64,000 nucleotides of DNA from Pedobacter polaris (GTDB lineage Bacteria > Bacteroidota > Bacteroidia > Sphingobacteriales > Sphingobacteriaceae): assembly GCF_005116505.1 (NCBI RefSeq), contig NZ_SWBR01000001.1, forward strand, positions 1,116,001 through 1,180,000, read 5' to 3'. Under the pieces are notes generated by a model. That model searched no databases, was not told the DNA's origin, and saw only the letters and a list, made by a program, of their open reading frames with translations. Positions 7,729 through 16,196 of the stretch are shown piece by piece. Both the position numbers and the translations under genes were made by a program. Position 1 is the stretch's first letter; each line of letters opens with the position of its first letter.

Positions 7729-9333
7729 ATGAGCAATATTAATGTACAGCAGCCTAATTTAAGCTACTTAAATTTGAGTGCTAAAACAGTAAAGTATCAA
7801 CTTAGTGTATCGGAGTTAGTGGAGGAAGCTTTAAAAAATGGAGAAGGTACCTTAGCAGATAGTGGGGCTTTAGCAATTGATACAGGTAGATTTACAGGCC
7901 GTTCTCCAAAAGATCGCTTCATTGTTTGTGATGAAGTAACTGAAAATACGGTTTGGTGGGGAGATGTTAATATCAAAATAGATCCAGCTCATTTCGATTC
8001 TTTATTTAAAAAATTAACTACACATTTAAGCTCAAAACAAATTTATGTTCGCGACTCTTATGCGTGTGCAGATGAAAATTATAAAACTACAATTAGAGTA
8101 GTTACAGAACATGCTTTTCAAAACCTTTTCGCAAATAACTTATTTTTAAGATTTGAGCAAGAAGATTTACCAGAGCAACCAGAGTGGACAATAATTGCTG
8201 CACCATCTTTTTTGGCAGACCCTGAAACAGATGGTACTCGACAGTCAAATTTTTCGATTTTAAATTTCTCAAAGAAAATAATTTTAATTGGAGGAACAGC
8301 CTATACAGGCGAGATTAAGAAAGGAATATTTTCAGTTTTAAACTTTATCCTACCAGAACAAAAAAACACTTTATCTATGCATTGCTCTGCCAACGTTGGT
8401 AAGGATGGAGATACTGCAGTCTTTTTTGGTTTATCTGGCACAGGAAAAACAACCTTATCAGCTGATCCTAAAAGAGCATTAATTGGTGATGATGAGCATG
8501 GGTGGAGTGAAAACTCTGTTTTCAACTTTGAAGGGGGTTGTTATGCAAAGTGTGTAGATCTTACAGCAGAGAAAGAACCTCAGATTTATAATGCTATAAA
8601 ATTTGGATCACTGCTAGAAAACATAAATTATTTCCCAAATTCACGCAGTGTTGATTTCTCTAATATAGATAAAACAGAGAATACAAGGGTTGCCTATCCT
8701 ATACATTATATTGCTAATGCTGTAGAACCTTCTGTTGCTGCCGGACCTAAAAACATTTTCTTCCTAACAGCAGATGCATTTGGTGTACTGCCACCTATTT
8801 CTAAATTAACTCCTGGTCAAGCAATGTTTCATTTTATATCTGGCTATACTGCAAAAGTTGCAGGTACAGAGGCAGGTGTTACTGAACCACAGTTGACATT
8901 TTCTGCTTGTTTCGGCAAGGCTTTCTTGCCTTTACATCCTGCTAAATATGCAAAGCTATTGGGAGAGAAAATGGAAAAGAACAATGTAAATGTTTGGCTA
9001 GTTAATACTGGCTGGAGTGGTGGACCTTACGGAATTGGTAATAGAATGAAATTAAGTTATACTAGAGCCATGATTACAGCTGCTCTGGATGGCAGTTTAG
9101 CAAAAGAAAATTTCACTGAACACAAAGTTTTTGGTCTTTTGATGCCTAGCAACTGTAAAGATGTACCATCCGAAATATTAAATCCACGTAATACTTGGAA
9201 AGATGCCCATAATTATGACAGTAAAGCAAATGAATTAGCAAATGCATTTGTAAACAATTTTAAGCAATTCGAAGATATAGCTGATGAAGAAATATTAAAA
9301 GCACTGCCGAAAGTTATAGAAAATGCGATTTAA
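7729..9333 (+). CDS. pckA: Phosphoenolpyruvate carboxykinase (ATP)
   Basis: Converts oxaloacetate and ATP to phosphoenolpyruvate, CO2 and ADP, the entry step of gluconeogenesis; in Bacteroidota it may also run in the carboxylating direction. The 534-residue product has the expected length. It shows DTGRFTGRSPKDRFIV near residue 45, the kinase-1a P-loop GLSGTGKTTLS near 240, the following metal-binding GDDEHGW, and the YTAKVAGTE and GWSGGPYGIG motifs further on. It is a single-gene unit with its own -7 box and a strong terminator. Confidence 0.98.
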   Translation: MSNINVQQPNLSYLNLSAKTVKYQLSVSELVEEALKNGEGTLADSGALAIDTGRFTGRSPKDRFIVCDEVTENTVWWGDVNIKIDPAHFDSLFKKLTTHLSSKQIYVRDSYACADENYKTTIRVVTEHAFQNLFANNLFLRFEQEDLPEQPEWTIIAAPSFLADPETDGTRQSNFSILNFSKKIILIGGTAYTGEIKKGIFSVLNFILPEQKNTLSMHCSANVGKDGDTAVFFGLSGTGKTTLSADPKRALIGDDEHGWSENSVFNFEGGCYAKCVDLTAEKEPQIYNAIKFGSLLENINYFPNSRSVDFSNIDKTENTRVAYPIHYIANAVEPSVAAGPKNIFFLTADAFGVLPPISKLTPGQAMFHFISGYTAKVAGTEAGVTEPQLTFSACFGKAFLPLHPAKYAKLLGEKMEKNNVNVWLVNTGWSGGPYGIGNRMKLSYTRAMITAALDGSLAKENFTEHKVFGLLMPSNCKDVPSEILNPRNTWKDAHNYDSKANELANAFVNNFKQFEDIADEEILKALPKVIENAI

Positions 9334-9388
9334 CGTATTTTTTTCGTGTAAAATTTGCTTTTAATTAAATTTTTAGTTTTAATTGCGG

Positions 9389-9420
9389 AAGATTGTCTAA
9401 ACAATAGGCAATCTTTTTTA
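9389..9420 (+). terminator. Intrinsic terminator of pckA
   Basis: Ten-bp stem AAGATTGTCT / AGGCAATCTT (one G-U pair), 7-nt loop, then a T run. Confidence 0.85.
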
Positions 9421-9490
9421 GTTATACACCTATCTCATCAAACAAGTAGAAGTGTTAACGTAACGAATTAATTGTGTAACGATTATTTAA

Positions 9491-9520
9491 TTTGTAATTT
9501 AAATCAAAGTTATAAATTTG
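9491..9520 (+). promoter_or_regulatory. Promoter of the exbB-exbD-tonB operon
   Basis: TTTG (9491-9494), 18-nt spacer, TAAATTTG (9513-9520). It implies a 5' UTR of about 100 nt, A/T-rich with no obvious structure. Confidence 0.65.
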
Positions 9521-9624
9521 TTAACGCAACATTTAGTTTGAAGAAACGTTGTGTGTATTACTATATTATTTAAATAAAATTTCTAATTTTAAAACAAGTA
9601 CTAAAACTAAAAAACTAAAAAAAA

Positions 9625-10506
9625 ATGGCAAACGCACCAAAACCAACAACAGTTAAAAAAGAGAGTTCTACTGCATCTAATTTATTTGCAACTCTTGTAA
9701 TCCCTATTTGTATCCTAATTGGGATATCACTATTCATCTTTGTATTAGGTAAACCATCTAATTTTCAAATTGATGATTCAATTGCAAAAGCTAACAGTAC
9801 TGTATCATTAGCTTTCTATAATGATGATACTGCTCACATTTTACCTCATCCAGGAAACTATGGTGGTATGGCTTACAAAGGGGGTTTCATTGTACCAATC
9901 CTTATGGGTATGCTTTTAATGGTATTCGTATTCTCTATTGAACGTTTAATTGTTATTGGTAAAGCAACAGGAAAAGGAAGTTTAGATTCTTTCGTTAAAA
10001 AAATTCAATCACTTTTAGGTTCTGGTAACATCGCTGCTGCTAACGCAGAATGCGATAAACAAGAAGGTTCAGTTGCAAACGTTATTAAATCAGGCCTTAA
10101 AAAATATGCCGAGATGGAAACTGAGCAAAATATGGATACTGACCAAAAATGTTTAGCAATTCAAAAAGATATTGAAGAAGCTACTTCTTTAGAAATGCCA
10201 ATGTTAGAGCAAAATTTAACAATTATTGCAACTTTAGTATCAGTAGGTACATTAATGGGTTTATTAGGTACAGTAACAGGTATGATCAAGGCGTTTGGTG
10301 GTTTAGCTAACTCAGGTGCTCCAGATCAAGCTGCATTAGCAACTGGTATCTCTGAGGCACTTATCAATACAGCTACAGGTATCGGTACTTCAACTTTAGC
10401 TATTATCATGTATAATATCTTAACTTCTAAAATAGATAAATTAACTTATGCTATTGATGAAGCAGGTTTCAGCATCATCCAAACTTACGCTAGTACACAT
10501 AAATAA
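9625..10506 (+). CDS. exbB: MotA/TolQ/ExbB proton channel family protein
   Basis: Inner-membrane proton channel subunit that, with ExbD, powers TonB. The 293-residue protein has an N-terminal extension with one extra hydrophobic segment (residues about 24-42) followed by a periplasmic loop. The core membrane segments lie at about 88-110, 195-220 and 240-265. The last two carry the family motif TIIATLVSVGTLMGLLGTVTGM and GISEALINTATGIGTSTLA. It opens a seven-gene cluster with a strong promoter. The energised partners are likely TonB-dependent outer-membrane receptors elsewhere in the genome; none is encoded here. Confidence 0.93.
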   Translation: MANAPKPTTVKKESSTASNLFATLVIPICILIGISLFIFVLGKPSNFQIDDSIAKANSTVSLAFYNDDTAHILPHPGNYGGMAYKGGFIVPILMGMLLMVFVFSIERLIVIGKATGKGSLDSFVKKIQSLLGSGNIAAANAECDKQEGSVANVIKSGLKKYAEMETEQNMDTDQKCLAIQKDIEEATSLEMPMLEQNLTIIATLVSVGTLMGLLGTVTGMIKAFGGLANSGAPDQAALATGISEALINTATGIGTSTLAIIMYNILTSKIDKLTYAIDEAGFSIIQTYASTHK

Positions 10507-10589
10507 AAATTATTTTAATTTTTTTTGCCGGCTTTATGGAAAACCGGAAAAATTAACATCATTAATTAAAATATTATAATTTTTATATT

Positions 10590-11210
10590 ATGCCTAGAGT
10601 AAAAGTTCCTAGAAAGAGTACCGCAGTAGACATGACCGCAATGTGCGATGTGGCCTTCTTGTTGTTAACTTTCTTTATTTTAACGGCAACTTCACGTCAA
10701 CCTGATCCTCTGGATGTAAAGATTCCTTCTTCTACTGTTCAGTTTAAAGTGCCGGATAAAGATCTAGCAATATTAACTGTTGGTAAAGGAAAAGTATATC
10801 TTGAAATTATTGGACAAGACGTAAAAAAGTTGGCTTTGCAAAAAATGGCTGAATTATATTCTACTAATTTCTCTGAGGCCGAGCTAAAGAGATTTCAAGT
10901 AATATCTTCTTTCGGAGTGCCATTTGAAAATTTAAAACAATACATTAACATGAATGGCGACGAGCGCACCAAGTTTGAGGCGCAGTTTAATGGAATTCCA
11001 ACGGATTCTACAATAAACGGTCAGCTGTTTAGATGGATTGAACAATCTCGTAGAGCTACTGCAGAATTACATCAAATAGATATGCGTGTAAGTATTAAAG
11101 GAGATGCCGAAGAAGAATATGCTACTGTTAGAAAAATAGTAGATGTACTTCAAAAGCAAAAAGTTAACAAATTTAGTTTAATTACATCAGCCGAAGCTGC
11201 TGCTAAATAA
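10590..11210 (+). CDS. exbD: ExbD/TolR family biopolymer transport protein (first copy)
   Basis: Inner-membrane protein with one N-terminal span and a periplasmic domain, forming the proton path with ExbB. The membrane-embedded Asp, essential in ExbD, is in the segment MTAMCDVAFLLLTFFIL (about residues 16-32). At 206 residues it is longer than the E. coli protein (about 140). The extra length is a periplasmic insert with the FGVPFENLKQYINMNGDER segment. It is followed by a second, shorter ExbD after 12 nt. Having two ExbD paralogues is common in Bacteroidota TonB systems. Confidence 0.93.
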   Translation: MPRVKVPRKSTAVDMTAMCDVAFLLLTFFILTATSRQPDPLDVKIPSSTVQFKVPDKDLAILTVGKGKVYLEIIGQDVKKLALQKMAELYSTNFSEAELKRFQVISSFGVPFENLKQYINMNGDERTKFEAQFNGIPTDSTINGQLFRWIEQSRRATAELHQIDMRVSIKGDAEEEYATVRKIVDVLQKQKVNKFSLITSAEAAAK

Positions 11211-11222
11211 AATATATAAGCC

Positions 11223-11774
11223 ATGGCAGAATTAGATACCTCCAGCGGGGGCGGTAAAGGTGGTAAAGTAAGAAGTAAAAAACAATCTACAAAAGTAGAT
11301 TTAACAGCGATGGTTGATTTGGCCTTCTTGTTAATTACTTTCTTTATGTTAACCACATCTTTATCTAAACCATTAGCAATGGACATTGCTAAACCCGATA
11401 AGGATGAAAAAAATAAAGAGAATAAGCTTGAACTTCGTGCTTCTCAAACAATGACTATTTTATTAGGAAAAAATGATAAAGTAGCATGGTACATGGGAGA
11501 GGCTGGAAAATCTCAACCAACTATTGAGGGATTTCAAGGAGTAAGAAAATCTCTTTTGGATAATAAGAAAAAGGTTAAAGAAACAATGGGTAAAGACATC
11601 ATTGTGATTATTAAACCTGCTCCAGGATCTACTTATAAAAACTTTGTAGATATTATGGACGAGCTTAACATTACCAAAACTAATATCAGTGCTCCAGCAA
11701 TTGATGACGATCCAACACATTTAATGGATAGTGAGAAAGAAGCAATGATAAGAGCGGGAATTTATAAACAATAA
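11223..11774 (+). CDS. exbD: ExbD/TolR family biopolymer transport protein (second copy)
   Basis: A second ExbD paralogue of 183 residues. A Gly/Lys-rich cytoplasmic start is followed by the span LTAMVDLAFLLITFFMLT (about residues 26-43) with the conserved Asp, then a Lys-rich linker and periplasmic domain (TIEGFQGVRKSLLDNKKKV). It may form a heteromeric ExbD pair with the preceding gene. It sits tightly between exbD1 and tonB, so co-expression is expected. Confidence 0.93.
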   Translation: MAELDTSSGGGKGGKVRSKKQSTKVDLTAMVDLAFLLITFFMLTTSLSKPLAMDIAKPDKDEKNKENKLELRASQTMTILLGKNDKVAWYMGEAGKSQPTIEGFQGVRKSLLDNKKKVKETMGKDIIVIIKPAPGSTYKNFVDIMDELNITKTNISAPAIDDDPTHLMDSEKEAMIRAGIYKQ

Positions 11775-11792
11775 CAATTAAAATATTAAGCA

Positions 11793-12614
11793 ATGTTTGG
11801 ATCTAAAATAGATTTATTTAACAAAGAGTGGCTTGATGTGATATTTGCCAAAAAGAACAAAAATTATGGGGCTTACGAGCTTCGTCAATCTAGTTCTGCA
11901 AATACAACCAAATCATTACTTATTGCGTCGGCAATATTTATATTACTTTTCCTAGCGCCAAAGATTTATGCTTTAATCGCAGGGATATTGCCAGAGCCAC
12001 CTCCTGAAAAGATTGTGGAGGTTGTGATGCAAACGCCACCACCAATTGACCCGGCAGTGAAAACACCACCGCCAGTTGAACCGCCACCACCAAAAGAGGA
12101 TCAGATTAAATTTCCTCCTCCAATTGTGAAGCCAGACAACGAAGTGCGTGATGAAGAACCACCTAAAATGGAGGATTTGAAAAAAGCGGATCCAGGTCAA
12201 AAAACAATTGAAGGTGATCCAACTGCAGACATCGTGCAAATTGCACCTGCTGGAGAAGGACCAAAACAAGCTGTTGCTGTTGAGGATAATACGGTTTACA
12301 ACTTTGTAAGTATGGAGAATCCACCTACTTATCCAGGTGGTATCGATAAGTTCTATGCTTATTTAGGTGCTAATATCAAATATCCACCAATGGCTGCGGA
12401 GAATAACATCCAAGGAAATGTATTCGTTTCTTTCACAGTTGAGAAAGATGGGTCAATTACTGATGCTAAAGTTGATAGAAAACTTGGCTATGGAACTGAT
12501 GAGGAAGCATTAAGGGTGTTAAGATTAAGTAAAAGATGGAATCCTGGGATGCAAAATGGTAAACCAGTACGTGTAAAGTATAACATTCCAATTAAATTTA
12601 ATTTACAACAATAG
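11793..12614 (+). CDS. tonB: TonB energy transducer
   Basis: Spans the periplasm and passes proton-motive energy to outer-membrane receptors. The 273-residue protein has a cytoplasmic start with the Bacteroidota-typical KKNKNYGAYELRQ motif and one span at about residues 38-60. A Pro-rich periplasmic rod follows (about 65-145; repeats of TPPP, VEPPPPK, FPPPIV), then a TonB C-terminal domain (about 175-273) with YPGGIDKFYAYL, SFTVEKDGSITDAKV and WNPGMQNGKPVRVKY. It is the fourth gene of the operon, directly after the two exbD genes. Confidence 0.95.
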   Translation: MFGSKIDLFNKEWLDVIFAKKNKNYGAYELRQSSSANTTKSLLIASAIFILLFLAPKIYALIAGILPEPPPEKIVEVVMQTPPPIDPAVKTPPPVEPPPPKEDQIKFPPPIVKPDNEVRDEEPPKMEDLKKADPGQKTIEGDPTADIVQIAPAGEGPKQAVAVEDNTVYNFVSMENPPTYPGGIDKFYAYLGANIKYPPMAAENNIQGNVFVSFTVEKDGSITDAKVDRKLGYGTDEEALRVLRLSKRWNPGMQNGKPVRVKYNIPIKFNLQQ

Positions 12615-12621
12615 CATATAG

Positions 12622-12861
12622 ATGTTTAGTTTGAAATACTTTAAACAGAAATCGCCTCAACAGCGATTTCTGTTTATTTTAGGGGTTTTCATGATTTTAA
12701 TTTTTCTGACGTTAGGTATAATGTTAGTATTTTTTAGTGATTTGTTATCATTAGATCCTGAAAAATTTCCTACTAAATATAGAATCGCATTCGCTGTACT
12801 TCTTCTAATCTATGCAGGAATTAGATTTGGAAGATTAATTAATCAAAAAGATATACAGTAA
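12622..12861 (+). CDS. Small two-span membrane protein, function unknown
   Basis: A 79-residue basic protein with two hydrophobic segments (about residues 17-40 and 53-68) joined by a short loop DLLSLDPEKFPTKYR. It is not a family I recognise. It sits 7 nt after tonB, and its stop TAA abuts the ATG of the PstS-like gene, so it is surely translated from the same message. This suggests an accessory subunit of the ExbB-ExbD-TonB complex, but nothing in the sequence proves it. Confidence 0.75.
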   Translation: MFSLKYFKQKSPQQRFLFILGVFMILIFLTLGIMLVFFSDLLSLDPEKFPTKYRIAFAVLLLIYAGIRFGRLINQKDIQ

Positions 12862-13767
12862 ATGAGAAATATCACGTTTATTTTAATATTATTTGCATTT
12901 ATTTCTTGTAAGAGAAAAGCTGATAAAGATAAAATTGAAGAAACTAGAACATCGGGAACAATAGAATTGCTAGTAGATGAATCATTTGCGCGTATATTAG
13001 ATGACCAGATTGAGGTTTTTAAAAGTGATTACCCCAACGCAAAGATCACAACGGTTTTAGGGAATGAGAATAAAATTTTGCCTACTTTCTTAAATGGAAA
13101 GATCAAAATGATAGTTATGTCTCGTATGTTGAAGCCTGAAGAGGAAAATTTTTACAAGCAAAGACAATTTTCTATATTTACGGACAGATTCGCTGTTGAT
13201 GGAATTGCTTTAATCACAAATGCAGCTAATATTGATACAAATATTACTGTTGAAGCTGTTTTTGACATTATGAAAGGGAAATCTTCCCTAAATAAAAAAC
13301 TAGTATTTGATAATGCATACTCAAGTACAGTAAGATATTTTATGGATTCTGCGAAAGTAACTACTTTGCCGAAGACAGGTGTTTATACACTGCAAACAAA
13401 TAATGACGTAATTAAGTACGTTGCAGAGCATAAAGATTACATTGGAGTAGTAGGAATAAATTGGTTACTTGAAAATAATAATGACATTTTGGCGTTTTTG
13501 CCGAAAGTTAAGATGATGGGTGTTAAGGGCTTAAAGGGTAAAAAAGGAGATGATTCTTTTTACAAACCATCGCAAAACAACTTGATAAGCGGAATTTACC
13601 CTTTACTAAGAAATGTTTATATCATTAATTGTACAGGAAGAGACGGTTTAGGCACAGGATTTGCAAATTGGTTATGTAGCCCTCGTGGTCAGTTAATTGT
13701 ACTCAAATCAGGACTAGGTCCTCATAAGATGGTATCAAGGGATTTTAACATAAGGAACACGAACTAA
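12862..13767 (+). CDS. PstS-like substrate-binding lipoprotein
   Basis: A 301-residue predicted lipoprotein (MRNITFILILFAFISC, lipobox Cys 16) with a periplasmic-binding fold like phosphate-binding PstS. Typical features are GTIELLVDESF at the start of the domain and the MSRMLKPEE and FAVDGIALITN segments, the latter equivalent to the PstS strand VAVDGIAVV. The C-terminal block is LGTGFANWLCSPRGQLIVLKSGL. No PstCAB transporter genes are nearby; it is instead embedded between TonB-system genes and a TPR protein. It may bind an anion as a sensor or accessory rather than feed an ABC transporter (inference). Confidence 0.8.
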   Translation: MRNITFILILFAFISCKRKADKDKIEETRTSGTIELLVDESFARILDDQIEVFKSDYPNAKITTVLGNENKILPTFLNGKIKMIVMSRMLKPEEENFYKQRQFSIFTDRFAVDGIALITNAANIDTNITVEAVFDIMKGKSSLNKKLVFDNAYSSTVRYFMDSAKVTTLPKTGVYTLQTNNDVIKYVAEHKDYIGVVGINWLLENNNDILAFLPKVKMMGVKGLKGKKGDDSFYKPSQNNLISGIYPLLRNVYIINCTGRDGLGTGFANWLCSPRGQLIVLKSGLGPHKMVSRDFNIRNTN

Positions 13768-13850
13768 AAATTAAATTCAATTAAGGAGAAGAACATTGCT
13801 GTTGCAGAACCATTTATAAGGCACAGGAAAAGTTATTTCGATTAAAACAA

Positions 13851-15587
13851 ATGAAGACAATGAAAACGATTAAGAAAGCAATAACCTTAAGTTTAGGTTT
13901 AGTAATGATGGGTACTGCCTCATTTGCTCAAAGTTTAGCTGATGCCAAGAAGGCAATAGATGCCGAGCAGTACCAAAAGGCTACTTCAATGCTTAAAACA
14001 TTAGTTGCTAGCCAAGCAAAAGAAGGTGAAAATTATTTTAACCTTGGAACTGTTTATTTACTTACAGAAGATTTAGATTCTGCTAGGGCTGTTTTTACTA
14101 ATGGAATTACTGCAGATCCTAAATATGCTTTAAACTATGTTGGTTTAGGTAGAGCAGATCTTCAATCAAATAATGCTGCATCAGCAAAAACTAATTTTGA
14201 TAAAGCTTTATCTCTAGGTGCTAAAGACTATAATACTTACTTAGCGATAGGTAGAGCATATATTTCTCAAAAAACACCTGATTATGCTGCAGCACTGCCA
14301 AATTTAAATAAAGCAGATGAATTAGATTCGAAAGATAAAGATCCTGAAACATTTGTTGCTTTGGGAGATTATTACGCTTTGCAAAAAAAGAATAGTGAAG
14401 CTTATAATGTTTATTTAAGAGCTACAGATATCAACCCTGCGCTATATCGCGTTAATGTGCAGATTGGTAAAATGTATAAAGAAGCTTATGCATTTGCAGA
14501 AGCAGAAGCGCAATTGAAGAAAGCTATAGCAGGAGATCCTAACTATGGTCCAGCTTATCGTGAATATGCAGAATTACTATTGCAATGGTCTTATCAGGAT
14601 CCAAAAAATGGTGAGACTAAAAGAGCTGATGCTTTAACTAATATGAGGAAGTATTTAGATTTAACTGATAAATCTTTCGACTCAAGATTACGTTATGCAC
14701 AATTTTTAGTTTATGCAGGTGATTACGCAACTTTAGAAAAGGAAGTTGCGACTTTAAAGTCTGAAGATAAAAACAACCCCAAAGAATTTGTGGTAATTCG
14801 TATGAGAGGTTATTCTGCAATTGAGAATAAAAACTTTCCTCAAGGTGTTCAATACATGAACGAATTATTTGCAAGAACTCAAGATGCGTCTCGTATTATC
14901 GGTTTAGATTACCTATACCTAGGTAAAGCATTACAAGGAACTGGAAATGATAGTTTAGCAGTAATTAACATTACTAAAGGGGTTGAGTTAGATTCTACTA
15001 AAGTTGAGGATTTGGCAGCAGTAGGTAAAACTTTGTTTGATGCAAAAAAATATGATAAAGCTGCAAATGTTTATAGAAAAGTAATAAAACTTAATTCTAA
15101 GAACATTAATATGGCTATGAATAACTTTTTCTTAGGCTTAGCAGATTATTATACTTATGCTTTCGCTGATAGAGATAATAAAAACCCAGATAGATCAATT
15201 TTAGTAGAAGCAGATTCTGCCTTTTCAAAAGTTACCCAATTAGCACCTGAATATGAATCGGGATATCTTTATAGAGGTAGAGTTAATAAGTATGTAGATA
15301 TTAAGGATAACAAAGAGAATTCTAAATTCCTATCTGCACCTTTTTATGAAAAATTTGTAACACTTGTAACTGTTACAAAACCAGAAAAAGCGACTCCTAA
15401 TGTTAAAAATTTAATCGAATCATACAATTATTTAGGTGCTGCTGCAATTCCTACTGATAAAGAAAAAGCAAAAGAATATTTCAATAAAACTTTAGCTCTT
15501 GATCCACAGAATGCTTACGCAACTCAAAGTATACAACAATTAAATGGGCCAGCTACCCCACCTAAAAAAGCTCCAATTAAGAAGTAA
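13851..15587 (+). CDS. Periplasmic tetratricopeptide repeat protein
   Basis: A 578-residue exported protein. The signal peptide ends near ASFAQ (residues about 1-26). It is then almost entirely TPR-like helical pairs, for example AKEGENYFNLGTVYLLTEDLDSARAVF, YALNYVGLGRADL, PEYESGYLYRGRVN and KAKEYFNKTLALDPQNAYA. The last 15 residues are Pro/Lys-rich. TPR proteins act as scaffolds. Being last in the exbB-tonB cluster suggests it binds the periplasmic parts of that machine or its client receptors. A second ATG 9 nt downstream of the chosen start is an equal alternative. Confidence 0.87.
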   Translation: MKTMKTIKKAITLSLGLVMMGTASFAQSLADAKKAIDAEQYQKATSMLKTLVASQAKEGENYFNLGTVYLLTEDLDSARAVFTNGITADPKYALNYVGLGRADLQSNNAASAKTNFDKALSLGAKDYNTYLAIGRAYISQKTPDYAAALPNLNKADELDSKDKDPETFVALGDYYALQKKNSEAYNVYLRATDINPALYRVNVQIGKMYKEAYAFAEAEAQLKKAIAGDPNYGPAYREYAELLLQWSYQDPKNGETKRADALTNMRKYLDLTDKSFDSRLRYAQFLVYAGDYATLEKEVATLKSEDKNNPKEFVVIRMRGYSAIENKNFPQGVQYMNELFARTQDASRIIGLDYLYLGKALQGTGNDSLAVINITKGVELDSTKVEDLAAVGKTLFDAKKYDKAANVYRKVIKLNSKNINMAMNNFFLGLADYYTYAFADRDNKNPDRSILVEADSAFSKVTQLAPEYESGYLYRGRVNKYVDIKDNKENSKFLSAPFYEKFVTLVTVTKPEKATPNVKNLIESYNYLGAAAIPTDKEKAKEYFNKTLALDPQNAYATQSIQQLNGPATPPKKAPIKK

Positions 15588-15611
15588 TAATTCTTAATAA
15601 TTATAAAAGAG

Positions 15612-15641
15612 AAGGCAGGGTTTGTAATCCTGCCTTTTTCT
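15612..15641 (+). terminator. Terminator of the exbB-tonB-TPR operon
   Basis: Stem AAGGCAGG / CCTGCCTT with a 9-nt loop followed by a T run. The loop also contains the TTTG of the nuoA promoter. Confidence 0.85.
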
Positions 15642-15651
15642 TTTAATTTTG
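15621..15651 (+). promoter_or_regulatory. Promoter of the nuo operon
   Basis: TTTG (15621-15624), 19-nt spacer, TAATTTTG (15644-15651): a full consensus match. A TTG at 15649 lies inside the -7 box, so translation must begin later, at the ATG at 15667. Confidence 0.75.
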
Positions 15652-15666
15652 CCTAAAATAGTATAC

Positions 15667-16038
15667 ATGGAAACCACAAGTACAGCACAAGATTTTTTAC
15701 CTATTATATTTCAAGTTATTGTAGCACTAGGGTTTGTAGTAGTAACTTTATTTGCTACTCACTTTTTAGGGCCTAAACGTAAAACTAGTGATAAGCTTTC
15801 CACCTTTGAAGCAGGTGTTAAAGTGGTAGGTAATGCCCGTCAACCATTTTCTATTAAATATTTTTTGGTCGCTATACTTTTTGTGTTATTTGATGTAGAG
15901 GTAATCTTTATGTACCCTTGGGCAGTGAACTTTAGGGAACTGGGATGGAATGGAATTATTGAGATGTTCATTTTTATGGGTACTCTTTTACTTGGTTTTA
16001 TCTATATCTTAAAGAAAAAAGCGTTAGATTGGAATTAA
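15667..16038 (+). CDS. nuoA: NADH-quinone oxidoreductase subunit A
   Basis: Small membrane subunit of respiratory complex I, 123 residues, with three spans (about 10-30, 62-82, 90-112). The conserved cytoplasmic loop after span 1 (KRKTSDKLSTFEAGVKVVGNARQPFSIKYF) and the acidic FDVEVIFMYPWA in span 2 are diagnostic. I use the ATG at 15667 rather than an upstream TTG, because the latter lies in the promoter -7 box. A 158-nt gap with a terminator-like hairpin separates it from nuoB, which is unusual in this otherwise tight operon. Confidence 0.95.
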   Translation: METTSTAQDFLPIIFQVIVALGFVVVTLFATHFLGPKRKTSDKLSTFEAGVKVVGNARQPFSIKYFLVAILFVLFDVEVIFMYPWAVNFRELGWNGIIEMFIFMGTLLLGFIYILKKKALDWN

Positions 16039-16144
16039 CAAAGTAGTAGCTACCAGTTAAATTTAATAACCGAAAAGAGAAATTGGTTTTATTTAGATTG
16101 GTTCTAAATGCTAATAGCTTAATCTAATTGCTTTTAAAAAATTG

Positions 16145-16152
16145 TAAATTTG
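16145..16152 (+). promoter_or_regulatory. Possible internal -7 box before nuoB
   Basis: TAAATTTG is an exact TAnnTTTG match 45 nt before nuoB. No -33 TTG occurs at the right spacing; the nearest is 14 nt away. Confidence 0.35.
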
Positions 16153-16154
16153 TA

Positions 16155-16187
16155 GCTCATTCTGTATTGTAGGATGAGCATTTTTTT
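16155..16187 (+). terminator. Terminator-like hairpin between nuoA and nuoB
   Basis: Nine-bp stem GCTCATTCT / AGGATGAGC (one G-U), 7-nt loop, then seven T. It looks like an intrinsic terminator but lies inside the operon, ten bases before the nuoB ATG. It could attenuate read-through from nuoA. Confidence 0.6.
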
Positions 16188-16196
16188 GTTTATAAC

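Noticed and set aside
11973..12269. Trp/Phe-rich minus-strand frame opposite tonB
   Set aside because: Antisense of the Pro-rich TonB linker (CCA/GGT codons); composition explains it.
12862..13767. Phosphate ABC transporter operon
   Set aside because: Only the binding protein is present; neighbours are TonB and TPR genes.
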